Assembly: GCF_003667345.1 (NCBI RefSeq)
Contig: NZ_RCWF01000006.1
Location: forward strand, 62,001-126,000
Source: Poseidonibacter antarcticus
GTDB lineage: Bacteria; Campylobacterota; Campylobacteria; Campylobacterales; Arcobacteraceae
Direction: 5' to 3'
Length of the DNA: 64,000 nucleotides
Made by a program: the position numbers and the translations under genes. Positions 46,121 through 54,516 of the stretch are shown here, in pieces (the first letter of the stretch is position 1; each line of letters starts with the position of its first letter). Below the pieces are notes generated by a model. The model saw nothing but the letters and a program-made list of their open reading frames with translations, had not been told where the DNA came from and did not search any database.

Positions 46121-47047
46121 ATGAATAAGTTAATATTAGTAGTTTTAATGATGTTTACATCATTATATGCAGTGAAAAAAGATGTAACGGTAAGTATTGT
46201 TCCTCAAAAATATTTTGTAGAAAAAATAGCTGGGGATAAAATAAATGTAAATGTAATGGTTAAAGAAGGTTTCTCACCTGCTACATATGAGCCAAAAACT
46301 TCACAAATGAAGAAATTATCAAATTCAAGTATTTATTTTGCAATTGGTGTACCTTTTGAGCATATTTGGCTTGATAAATTTAAGAATGCAAATAAAAATA
46401 TGCTAATTGTTCACACAGATGATGGAATTGAGAAACTTAAAATGTTAAAACATTCACATCATGAAGAAGAACATCACGATGATGAAGCTCACGATGATCA
46501 CGAAGGACATGAGCATGAAGCATCTCATGAAGCATCTCATGAAGGACATAATCATGAAGACGGATTAGATCCACATATTTGGAATGACCCAATTTTAGTA
46601 AAAAAACAAGCTACAAATATTTATCAAGCTTTAATAAAAATTGATAATGAAAATAGTGCATTTTATAAAACAAACTATGAAAACTTTTTAAAAGAATTAG
46701 ATATTTTAGATGAAAAAATTTCAAAAATATTAAAACCTTATGAACATAAAGCTTTTATGGTATTTCATCCATCTTGGGGATATTTTGCAAAAAGATATTC
46801 TTTAGAACAAGTTGCTATTGAATCAGAAGGGAAAGAACCTAAACCAAAAGAATTAGTAGAATTAATCAAAGATGCTGCTGAACATAAAGTAAAAATAGTA
46901 TTTGTAGCTCCTCAATTTTCACAAAAAAGTGCAAAGATTATAGCTGATAATATAAAAGGAAATGTTCTTATTATTGACCCATTAGTTGCTAATTGGGATA
47001 CAAATCTTATATATACTGCTGAAAAAATTGCTAATACTTATAAGTAG
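46121..47047 (+). CDS. znuA: ZnuA-like zinc ABC transporter substrate-binding protein
   Basis: Periplasmic metal-binding protein of cluster A-I. The 308 residues have a signal peptide (MNKLILVVLMMFTSLYA), the family start VTVSIVPQKYFVEKIAG, a histidine/acid-rich loop (about 107-145) with HHEEEHHDDEAH and HEGHEHEASHEASHEG, and then DGLDPHIWNDP, FHPSWGYFAKRY and LIIDPLVANW. The loop marks a zinc rather than manganese protein. No permease or ATPase genes (znuB, znuC) follow; the next gene, starting directly after the stop, is a NicO-type permease. Confidence 0.9.
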   Translation: MNKLILVVLMMFTSLYAVKKDVTVSIVPQKYFVEKIAGDKINVNVMVKEGFSPATYEPKTSQMKKLSNSSIYFAIGVPFEHIWLDKFKNANKNMLIVHTDDGIEKLKMLKHSHHEEEHHDDEAHDDHEGHEHEASHEASHEGHNHEDGLDPHIWNDPILVKKQATNIYQALIKIDNENSAFYKTNYENFLKELDILDEKISKILKPYEHKAFMVFHPSWGYFAKRYSLEQVAIESEGKEPKPKELVELIKDAAEHKVKIVFVAPQFSQKSAKIIADNIKGNVLIIDPLVANWDTNLIYTAEKIANTYK

Positions 47048-48499
47048 ATGATTAGATTTCTAATTATATTTATATTATTTAAGAGTGTCCTTTTAGGATG
47101 CTCTTTATGCTCTATTTATTCTCCTCGAACTGACATTTCAATTAACATAAATGCTAATAAAGATTTTATAAAAGATGCAACTTTTAAATGGACTTTTTCT
47201 AAAGAATTTAGTGATGAATTAATTCAATTATATGATGCTGACCTTGATGGCAAATTTAATGAAAAAGAACTTAAACCTATTGAAAATTCTTTATTAGTAT
47301 ATATTGAACCTCTAAATTATCTAACTTTTTTATCATATTCAAATGTAATTGAAGAAGAAAGTAAGATTTTAGATGTTAAAAATTATAAATTGTCATTTAA
47401 AAACAATATTTTATCCTTTGAATATTTTGTAAATTTAAATTATAAGATTGTAGATAAAAATAAACTTTATATTCGTATTCATGATGAATCAGGTTATTTC
47501 TCAATATTTTATGATGAAATGAATCAAACATTTACAATTCCTTATAACTTTAAAAAAGATATTACAGAAAATACTATTACATATACTATTAATGATTCTT
47601 CAATAAATAGTGAAAAGATTAAAAAAGAAGAAAAAGAGTTAATCTCAAATACATTCAAAGAAGAAAATCTTGAAAAAGTGGATGATAATAAAAGAGAATT
47701 AAAACCTCTTGATAAATTTGTTCAAAAAATAAAAGAGTCTTTATTAGAAATTGAAAAAGGTGAAGATAAATATGCAATATTCTTTTTACTTTTTGCATCT
47801 TTTATTTATGGGGTAATTCATGCTTTAGGACCAGGTCATGGAAAAGCTTTAGCATTTTCATATTTTAGTTCAAGAAAAAGTTCTTATTCTCAAGCTTTTG
47901 TAATATCATTTTTTACTGCATTTATTCATATTGTTGGTGCTTTGGTATTAGTTAGTATTTCTATTTTTATTATTGAGGGTATTTTTAGCAGTTTCCTAGA
48001 TGATTCAATTACATATATTACTAAAACATCAGCAGTTTTAATAATGCTTTTATCTTTATATATTTTATATAGAAAACTAAAAAAGAAGTCTTGTGCTTGT
48101 AGTGCTTGTAATATTCCTGATACAAAAAATCAAATGTTTTCGACATCAGCTACAAAATCAAATTTTGTATTTAAGAATTCTAATAATATTCATACACAAA
48201 CTAAGAATAAAAATGAAAATCTATTTTTTGTATTAACAGCTGGTTTAATTCCTTGTCCTGGAACGGTGATATTATTTGTTTATGCATTTATTTTAGAGAC
48301 TTACTTTTCAGTATTTTTAGCTAGTATTTTTATTAGTTTAGGTATGGGAGTAGTGATTTTTGCTTCGTCATTTTTAGGTGTTTCTTTACATAAGGTATCT
48401 GCAAAATCTTCTAAGTTTACAAATATTTTAGAAATAGCTTCTCCAATATTTATGTTTTTCTTAGGACTTTTCCTCTTGCTAAATTGGCAAACAATATAA
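47048..48499 (+). CDS. DUF1007/NicO-family metal permease
   Basis: A 483-residue protein: signal peptide, an N-terminal periplasmic DUF1007-like region (about 25-190, with LYDADLDGKFNEKELKP resembling a calcium loop), then a charged linker and a membrane domain of the NicO/RcnA type with GVIHALGPGHGKALAFSYFS, AFIHIVGALVLVS and a late GLIPCPGTVILF. The His in HALGPGHGK belongs to the NicO metal motif. Such proteins move nickel, cobalt or possibly zinc; direction is uncertain. It abuts znuA and likely shares its regulation. Confidence 0.85.
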   Translation: MIRFLIIFILFKSVLLGCSLCSIYSPRTDISININANKDFIKDATFKWTFSKEFSDELIQLYDADLDGKFNEKELKPIENSLLVYIEPLNYLTFLSYSNVIEEESKILDVKNYKLSFKNNILSFEYFVNLNYKIVDKNKLYIRIHDESGYFSIFYDEMNQTFTIPYNFKKDITENTITYTINDSSINSEKIKKEEKELISNTFKEENLEKVDDNKRELKPLDKFVQKIKESLLEIEKGEDKYAIFFLLFASFIYGVIHALGPGHGKALAFSYFSSRKSSYSQAFVISFFTAFIHIVGALVLVSISIFIIEGIFSSFLDDSITYITKTSAVLIMLLSLYILYRKLKKKSCACSACNIPDTKNQMFSTSATKSNFVFKNSNNIHTQTKNKNENLFFVLTAGLIPCPGTVILFVYAFILETYFSVFLASIFISLGMGVVIFASSFLGVSLHKVSAKSSKFTNILEIASPIFMFFLGLFLLLNWQTI

Positions 48500-48500
48500 A

Positions 48501-48530
48501 AAAAGCTTAGGAATTTAATCCTAAGCTTTT
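48501..48530. terminator. Bidirectional terminator NicO / porin
   Basis: AAAAGCTTAGGA (48501-48512) pairs perfectly with TCCTAAGCTTTT (48519-48530) around ATTTAA. A-runs and T-rich sequence flank both sides, and the genes on both sides converge on it. Confidence 0.85.
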
Positions 48531-48549
48531 ATAATAAAAAGGTTTTTTA

Positions 48550-49656
48550 CTAGAATAACCAAAGAATATTAGCTCTTCCTAAAGTTTCATCTTCTAATCC
48601 ATCAACTTCTAATTGTCCCATTCTAACATATGCGCTAAGACCTTTTGTAATTTGGTATTTAACTGTTGCATACATTTCTTTTTCATCTGCTGCTGATTCT
48701 ATTTCCATATCTGCATAAGTTGCAGAAAGATTTACTTCAGGTATTATATCAACATTTAATCCAACTTTTGTTAATTTTGCATCTTTTTTCCCTAATAGAC
48801 TTACTTTCCAACCTTGTAAGTTTAAAGAAGCATCATCGTCATATGTAACCCAACCACCTTCTTCGTTTGTTTCTCCATATGCTACTTCTGCACCAACAAT
48901 TCCATATTTAGCTTTAACTCCAGCTTTCCATAAACTTTGGTCATCATCTATTCCATCAATATCAGCAGCTGTATATCTTGCAAATGGTGTAATCATTCCA
49001 TTCCCAACTTTAATATTACCTTTTAATCCAATTGTATATGAATCATATCTATCTTCCATTGTTGTATACCAAGCATCAACAGATAGCGCTCCTATATTTG
49101 TACTAGCTCCTATATTTACATAAGACTCTCCACCATCAATAGCAGTAGTCCCTGGGAATAATCCAACTGCATCACCTAATTCGAAGTTTGTATTTGCAAA
49201 ATAAGCAGCTGTTAAATTCACATTTCCAAGTTTAGTTGTTACACTAACACCATTAGCTTCAGATGTTGCTGTTGCTGGATCATATACAACTGTATATGGT
49301 GTATCAACACCTTGTTTACCTGCAGCAATAGAAGTGTTTTTGATTCCTGTATATGTAAAGTAATTATATACCATTAATAAGCTTGAATAATCTGCTGATC
49401 CATTAGTAGGATCAATTTCTAAATTTGCTCCTGCAAACATATAACTAATATCATCAGTTAATTTACCACTAGCACCTAGTACTTCTTTATGTGTATAGCT
49501 TGAACCTTTTGTATCACTATCATCATATCTTACTTGTGCATAACCGAATACATCAAAATTACTTGCAACTTCTGTTAAAGTATTGGCACTCACATTTGAA
49601 GAAAATCCTGCTAATGTTGCTGCAGCTACAAGACTCATTTTTACAAATTTTTTCAT
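48550..49656 (-). CDS. Campylobacterota-type outer-membrane porin
   Basis: A 368-residue beta-barrel protein with signal peptide (about 1-24, ending NVSA), alternating amphipathic strands rich in Gly, Asp, Tyr and Thr, for example FDVFGYAQVRYDDSDTKG and YTIGLKGNIKVGNGMITPFARY, and a C-terminal strand ending in Phe (ANILWLF), which is the outer-membrane assembly signal. Very few basic residues in the loops suggest cation preference, but this is inference. It is monocistronic, with AAGGAA before the ATG. The 340-base upstream gap holds a phased repeat array. Confidence 0.85.
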   Translation of the reverse strand: MKKFVKMSLVAAATLAGFSSNVSANTLTEVASNFDVFGYAQVRYDDSDTKGSSYTHKEVLGASGKLTDDISYMFAGANLEIDPTNGSADYSSLLMVYNYFTYTGIKNTSIAAGKQGVDTPYTVVYDPATATSEANGVSVTTKLGNVNLTAAYFANTNFELGDAVGLFPGTTAIDGGESYVNIGASTNIGALSVDAWYTTMEDRYDSYTIGLKGNIKVGNGMITPFARYTAADIDGIDDDQSLWKAGVKAKYGIVGAEVAYGETNEEGGWVTYDDDASLNLQGWKVSLLGKKDAKLTKVGLNVDIIPEVNLSATYADMEIESAADEKEMYATVKYQITKGLSAYVRMGQLEVDGLEDETLGRANILWLF

Positions 49657-49788
49657 TTCTTATTCCTTAAATAAATAATTTTTTGTCAATAAATAAAAAG
49701 TTATTTTTTAGATTTACCTTTAAAAATATAACTTTTATTATGAAAACATCAGGAAAGTTTACATGCTTATTTTTAAAGTTTCCTTAGT

Positions 49789-49859
49789 GCTATACTCAAG
49801 CTATAAAGCCCATAACTAAGGCTATATTTGTGCTATACTAGTGCTATATTCAGGCTATA
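49789..49859. repeat. Phased GCTATA array between porin and cytochrome c genes
   Basis: GCTATA occurs six times in 71 bases, starting at 49789, 49800, 49821, 49832, 49842 and 49854: spacings of 11, 21, 11, 10 and 12. A degenerate CCATAA fills the position of the missing unit. The near-11-bp period places every copy on one face of the helix. The rest of the 49657-49996 gap holds a -10-like palindrome near 49954 and nothing else I can name. Confidence 0.7.
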
Positions 49860-49953
49860 AAAATCTTATTTTTCGTCTTTTTTTATTATAAAATCCCTAT
49901 ATTTGAAGAATATTATAAAAATAATTTATTTAAAAAGAAAATTTAAAAATTTT

Positions 49954-49966
49954 ATGATAATATCAT
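49954..49966 (+). promoter_or_regulatory. Palindromic -10 region of the cytochrome c gene
   Basis: ATGATA-A-TATCAT is a perfect 6-1-6 palindrome and contains GATAAT, a good -10, about 35 bases before the ATG at 49997. AAAGGAG is the ribosome site. The palindrome may be a Fur-like or other operator. Confidence 0.45.
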
Positions 49967-49996
49967 TTAATAAATATTTTAAAGGAGAAATAAAAT

Positions 49997-50596
49997 ATGA
50001 ATAATTTATCAAAAATTGTTTTATTAGCTACATTTTCAACATTAGGGTTTTCAGAGGTTACAGTTTGTTTTAAGAAAAATCTTCAAGATATGACAAAGAT
50101 TGAAGAAACAAAATTAGATGGTGGTTTATGTAAAGGAGATAAAAATCAAAATGAGATGATTGAAAATGGATGGAAACTTCTTAATCTTAAAATTACAAAT
50201 GATGATTATCTTTTTGTTTTTAAAAAAAATGAGTTAGCTATAAAAGAAGAAACAAAAAGTTCTTTGAAAAAAGAAATAATAGTTGAGCTTGAAAATAAAA
50301 AGAAAAAAGAAGTAGAAATTACAGAAAAAGAAATAAAAGAGAAAAAATATAACAAAGGTGAAAAAATTTATACTAATAAATGTTCTTCATGTCATGGAAT
50401 TAAAGGTGAAACAAAGATTTTAAATACAACATCTTTAAATTTAATTGATTTAGAGCAATTTAAAACAGCTATTAAAGGTTATAAAGTAGGTTCTTATAAT
50501 TTAGGAAATGGATCTGAAATGAAACCTTATGCTATAGGTTATACATCAAATGATGTTGAAGATATTTATGAATATATAAACAAAATAAATAAGTAA
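49997..50596 (+). CDS. Periplasmic cytochrome c with novel N-terminal domain
   Basis: A 199-residue exported protein (signal about 1-19). The N-terminal part (about 20-78) has two cysteines (Cys24 and Cys45) that could form a disulfide and ends in YLFVFKKNE. A charged Lys/Glu-rich linker (about 80-118) follows, then a class-I monohaem cytochrome domain with CSSCH (Cys129-His133) and a likely Met175 ligand (GSEMKPYA). I do not recognise the N-terminal domain. A redox partner role is plausible. Single gene with a strong terminator. Confidence 0.82.
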   Translation: MNNLSKIVLLATFSTLGFSEVTVCFKKNLQDMTKIEETKLDGGLCKGDKNQNEMIENGWKLLNLKITNDDYLFVFKKNELAIKEETKSSLKKEIIVELENKKKKEVEITEKEIKEKKYNKGEKIYTNKCSSCHGIKGETKILNTTSLNLIDLEQFKTAIKGYKVGSYNLGNGSEMKPYAIGYTSNDVEDIYEYINKINK

Positions 50597-50598
50597 TA

Positions 50599-50633
50599 AA
50601 AATAGAACATATTAGGAGTATATGTTCTATTTT
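50599..50633 (+). terminator. Terminator of the cytochrome c gene
   Basis: AAAATAGAACATAT (50599-50612) pairs perfectly with ATATGTTCTATTTT (50620-50633) around a 7-base loop, directly after the stop codon. Confidence 0.85.
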
Positions 50634-50770
50634 AAATTAAATTCTTTTTACATAAACTGTCCAAAAATCGCAAAAAATCAAAACACGTTATATTATAAGA
50701 AAATAAAAAGGGATAAAATATCATAAGATTAGCAACTTAGATATTTCGTAATGAAAGTATACTTTTATAT

Positions 50771-50787
50771 TATAGCCCTCATATAGC
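50771..50787 (-). repeat. Second GCTATA pair, 11 bp apart
   Basis: On the minus strand, GCTATA occurs at 50787-50782 and 50776-50771, again 11 bases apart. It lies in the convergent gap downstream of both the cytochrome gene and the PLP enzyme gene, in the opposite orientation to the array near 49.8 kb. Confidence 0.5.
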
Positions 50788-50840
50788 CAAGAGCTAATTT
50801 TTTTATAAATTGTAGAATTTTCTTTTTTTATCCTATTTTT

Positions 50841-52337
50841 CTATCTTTCTAATCTTTTAAATTCATTAATAATATCATCAATGTTTTCACAACCAACGGA
50901 AATACGAAGTAAGTCAATTGGAAGTTCAATTTCTTCTAAAAATTTATTTCCTTCTTTACTTGAAACTAAATCCCAATGAGCTAAATAAGTATAAGGCATA
51001 AGAAGTGTAAATTCAGTTCCTAAGCTTGGACCTTTTGCAAAGTTTAAGTTGTCATATATATCTTTAAAAGCTTTTGTAAATGTTACAGATACAATTCCTG
51101 TTAAGCTATTATCATCACACATTGTTTGTGAATAGTTTTCCTTATTTTCATCGCTTAAACAATAATAAACTTCTTTTATATAAGAACAAGTCTTGAAGTA
51201 TGCAACTAATTGTTTTGTATTTGTAGATATTTTTTTCACTCTTTTTTCATAATCTTTTATCTCAAAAGCAAGTCTTTGAATATCTTGTATATAAACAGGT
51301 TCACAATGTTTGAAAAATTCATAATTCATATGTGAAAGATTATGTTTCTTATTTAAAATAATTGCACCCATTAAAACATCTGCATTTCCACAGGCAAACT
51401 TTGTAAGTGATTCTACAAAAATATCTGCATAGTTTGTTAAATCAAGATTATAAGGTGTTGCAAAAGTTGTATCTATTACTAATGGAATATTATATGTATC
51501 ACATAAGCTTCTTAATCTTTTAATATCAACAGTTTTAAGTAGTGGATTAGTTGGCATTTCTGTAATTATTGCACTTACTTTATTTCCATCTATTTTTAAA
51601 TAATCTTCTAATAAATCAAGATTTAAAATATCTGTAAATACCTTTGATTGATTATAATGATGATTTACAATATTCATAGTATCAAGATAAAGCCATCCAA
51701 ATTGAACTAATATTGTTCTTGCATTATGATTTTGAATTGAATTTAGACCTCGTATAACTCCATAAATTGCATTCATTCCAGAAGGTGTTAAACATACATT
51801 TTTAGAAGGTTGATTATAAGCATTTGCCAAAGTATTGATTACAATATCTTTTGCTACTTTTTTATCTTCAAGTTCTTCTTTATGAATAGAATCTAATAAT
51901 CCTAAATCAAAAAGGTAGTTTTGAGCAAATCTTGAAGATAAATTACATCCAACGTGTTGAATATATGTTAGAACCTTTTGAAGTTGACAAGTGCCTTTTT
52001 GAACTAAAATAACTCCAAAAGGCTCATTTACTTCAATTTTATTGTGAATAAAATATTTATCACTAATTAACTCAACTGCTTTTGTTGAAGATAAAATTAC
52101 AACTTCAAAATCATCACAAACCTTATATTTATCTTTTATATAAAGTGCAAGTTTTTTTAAATATGGATGTAGCACAAATCTTGGATAAGCACTTTTTACT
52201 TTTTCCAATATTTCTGGTGTTTGTTTTTCATAACCAATAACATCATGAAGTGTAGGCATTGAAACAGAAACCGCATGTATATTGTTTACAGGTAATGTTT
52301 CTCCACAATCTATATGTTCAAATTTTTTTTTGTTCAT
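50841..52337 (-). CDS. Fungal-type cystathionine gamma-synthase-like PLP enzyme
   Basis: A 498-residue Cys/Met-metabolism PLP enzyme. The PLP-binding half has the aspartate of LVIDTTFATPYNLDL (Asp289) and the Schiff-base lysine in SLTKFACGNADV (Lys313). This SLTK(F/Y) form with a Gly-Asn-Ala-Asp tail resembles the fungal Str2-type cystathionine gamma-synthases rather than the usual bacterial MetB with SATKY. It has an extra N-terminal region of about 150 residues, also as in those proteins. The comparison is from memory. It follows a second PLP enzyme by 18 bases in the same operon. Confidence 0.7.
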   Translation of the reverse strand: MNKKKFEHIDCGETLPVNNIHAVSVSMPTLHDVIGYEKQTPEILEKVKSAYPRFVLHPYLKKLALYIKDKYKVCDDFEVVILSSTKAVELISDKYFIHNKIEVNEPFGVILVQKGTCQLQKVLTYIQHVGCNLSSRFAQNYLFDLGLLDSIHKEELEDKKVAKDIVINTLANAYNQPSKNVCLTPSGMNAIYGVIRGLNSIQNHNARTILVQFGWLYLDTMNIVNHHYNQSKVFTDILNLDLLEDYLKIDGNKVSAIITEMPTNPLLKTVDIKRLRSLCDTYNIPLVIDTTFATPYNLDLTNYADIFVESLTKFACGNADVLMGAIILNKKHNLSHMNYEFFKHCEPVYIQDIQRLAFEIKDYEKRVKKISTNTKQLVAYFKTCSYIKEVYYCLSDENKENYSQTMCDDNSLTGIVSVTFTKAFKDIYDNLNFAKGPSLGTEFTLLMPYTYLAHWDLVSSKEGNKFLEEIELPIDLLRISVGCENIDDIINEFKRLER

Positions 52338-52355
52338 TTGTTTTTTTCTTACTTT

Positions 52356-53507
52356 TTATTTTATTGCTTGTTCTATATCTTTTATTAAATCTTCAACATT
52401 TTCTAATCCAATAGACAATCTAACTGTACTATCACTAATTCCAATTGCTGCTAATTCTTCTTTTGAGAATGTTGCATGAGAAATTTTTGCAGGAATTTCT
52501 ACTCTTGAATCTGGACTACCAAATGAACATTTTTCACCAAAGATTTTTGTTTTTTCAATAAATTGTTCGGCTAATTTAACGCTTTTAAAATCAACACAAA
52601 ATAGTCCTGGAATATAATCCATTTGCTCATTTGCCAAATCGTGTTGAGGGTGTGATTTTAAACTAGGGTGTGTAACTTTTACAATATAGTCTTGATCTTC
52701 TAAATATTGTGCAATGATAATTGAGTTTTTTTCATGTTCTTGCATTCGCACTTTAAGTGTTGGAATTCCTAGTGTGATTAAATACACATCCATAGGATTT
52801 TGGCTTCTTCCACCTGCATTTGCATAGTAGTGAATCTCTTTTGCTAATTCTTGTGTTTTTGCAACAATTGCACCAGCAACAACTGCTCCATGACCTGAAA
52901 TATATTTTGTAGTTGAAAATAGTGAAAAATCTGCACCTAATTTTAAAGGTCTTTGAGAAATAAATGTTGCAAGAGAGTTATCAACTGCAAATAGTGCATT
53001 ATTTTCTTTTGCTAATGCACCTACTTTTTTTAAATCAATGATTTTTAATCCAGGATTTGTAGGACTTTCACATAAAACTAAATCAATTGGATTATTTTTT
53101 AGAATATCTTCAATTTTATCAAAGTCTAAAAAGTCTGCAAAATGAACTGTAACATTATACTTTTCTTTAAATATTTTAAGTAATCTAAATGTTCCACCAT
53201 AACAATCAGCTTCTACTAAAATATGAGAATTTGCTTTTAACACAGTTTCAAAAAGAAGTGCAACAGAAGCAATACCTGTATGAGTACAAACACAACCAGC
53301 ACCACCTTCAACTTCAGTAAAAAGGTTTTCTAATGTTTCTCTTGTTGGATTATCACTTCTTGTGTAGTCATAAATTTTATCACCATCTTGTTTTTTTAAA
53401 TCAAATGTTCCTGTATTGTAAATAGGAAAGTGAGAAGCTCCTGTTTGTTCTTTAAATGGTGCAAATTTTGCAATATGGCTTAATGATGTTTCTACATGTT
53501 TTTTCAT
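52356..53507 (-). CDS. Trans-sulfuration PLP enzyme (MetB/MetC/Met gamma-lyase type)
   Basis: A 383-residue enzyme with the classic pattern: YTRSDNPTRETLE at the start, THTGIASVALL, the cofactor Asp176 (FAVDNSLAT) and Lys201 in FSTTKYISGHGAVVAGA, then a C-terminal SVGLENVEDLIKDIE-type end (here RLSIGLENVEDLI). It could be cystathionine gamma-synthase, beta/gamma-lyase or O-acetylhomoserine sulfhydrylase; motifs do not decide between them. It is the first gene of a two-gene operon with the larger fungal-type relative. Confidence 0.85.
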   Translation of the reverse strand: MKKHVETSLSHIAKFAPFKEQTGASHFPIYNTGTFDLKKQDGDKIYDYTRSDNPTRETLENLFTEVEGGAGCVCTHTGIASVALLFETVLKANSHILVEADCYGGTFRLLKIFKEKYNVTVHFADFLDFDKIEDILKNNPIDLVLCESPTNPGLKIIDLKKVGALAKENNALFAVDNSLATFISQRPLKLGADFSLFSTTKYISGHGAVVAGAIVAKTQELAKEIHYYANAGGRSQNPMDVYLITLGIPTLKVRMQEHEKNSIIIAQYLEDQDYIVKVTHPSLKSHPQHDLANEQMDYIPGLFCVDFKSVKLAEQFIEKTKIFGEKCSFGSPDSRVEIPAKISHATFSKEELAAIGISDSTVRLSIGLENVEDLIKDIEQAIK

Positions 53508-53574
53508 AAAGTGTCCTAATTGTTATTGTAATTTTTCATGATTATATCTAAGTTTTAATAAGAGTTAAAATGAT

Positions 53575-53604
53575 GAAAAAAGAAGTATTAATTTTTCTAA
53601 TACT
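53575..53604 (-). terminator. Terminator of the DEDDh exonuclease gene
   Basis: On the minus strand AGTATTA and TAATACT form a 7-bp stem around GAAAAAT, followed by TCTTTTTT. It lies about 30 bases after the exonuclease stop. Confidence 0.65.
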
Positions 53605-53635
53605 AGAGTAAAATAGTTTGATTTAAATTATGACA

Positions 53636-54397
53636 TCAAATTATATTTTTTTGATTATTCTCAATTTCAAGTGTATCAAAAGTAAATTTTATATCTATAT
53701 CTAATTCAACATTCTTTTTCATCCAATTTATATAATCTATATCATTATTATAAATATCACTTATTTTTTTGCCTTTATATTTACCATATTTAAAAATATT
53801 TAGAAGAATTGGTGTTTTAGTAAATTCTTGCATTTTATCTATAATATTGTCATTTGGAAACTTTTCTTTTGTTAGTATTTGAAGTTTTGAAAATAATAGT
53901 TTAGTAACTAATACATCACCAATTGCTGTATGTTCTTTCATAACAACGCCATATTTAATTGCTTCGTTTTCTTCATCTTCATATAATTTAAGTGAATATC
54001 TAAGATATGGAAGAGCTTTAGATCTATCTTCTGCTAAAAGATGTTTAGCAACTCTTAGCGTATCAATAATTTTAAAATTACACTCAAATCCTTCTTTTTC
54101 TAACATGCTTAAGTCAAATGGCATATTATGTGCGACTAAATAGTTTTTATCATTATTTAATTCAAGAAGTCTTTTATAAAATTGTGTTTGAGTAAATTTA
54201 CATTTCTTTTCTATCATCTCTTGTGTGATTTTATGAATAAGGGTAGCTTCCATTTTTATAGGAACATCAGTACTACAAAGCTCGTCTAAAACTTGTATTT
54301 CACCTTTATTATCAATAATCATTGCCGCAACTTCTATGATTCTATCTTCTTTATAAAATCCAGTAGTTTCAGTATCAAATATTATAAATTTTGGCAT
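53636..54397 (-). CDS. DEDDh 3'-5' exonuclease (ExoX/DnaQ-like)
   Basis: A 253-residue exonuclease with ExoI motif FIIFDTETTG (Asp8, Glu10), ExoII HNMPFDLSMLEKEGF, and ExoIII EHTAIGDVLVT, the DEDDh set. The C-terminal piece (about 205-235, FKYGKYKGKKISDIYNNDIDYINWM) matches the small DUF3820/ExoX tail found after such domains. It is probably a repair or proofreading-type nuclease, not the polymerase III epsilon subunit itself, which lacks this tail. Single gene. Confidence 0.85.
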   Translation of the reverse strand: MPKFIIFDTETTGFYKEDRIIEVAAMIIDNKGEIQVLDELCSTDVPIKMEATLIHKITQEMIEKKCKFTQTQFYKRLLELNNDKNYLVAHNMPFDLSMLEKEGFECNFKIIDTLRVAKHLLAEDRSKALPYLRYSLKLYEDEENEAIKYGVVMKEHTAIGDVLVTKLLFSKLQILTKEKFPNDNIIDKMQEFTKTPILLNIFKYGKYKGKKISDIYNNDIDYINWMKKNVELDIDIKFTFDTLEIENNQKNII

Positions 54398-54516
54398 ATG
54401 TTATTCCTTAATTATTAGCTTTGATTGAATTCTTTTATATTATACATCAGAAAATAGTAGAATTTTTTTTATTTTTATAATATAATTTTGGAAATAAAAA
54501 ATAATAAGGAAATAAA

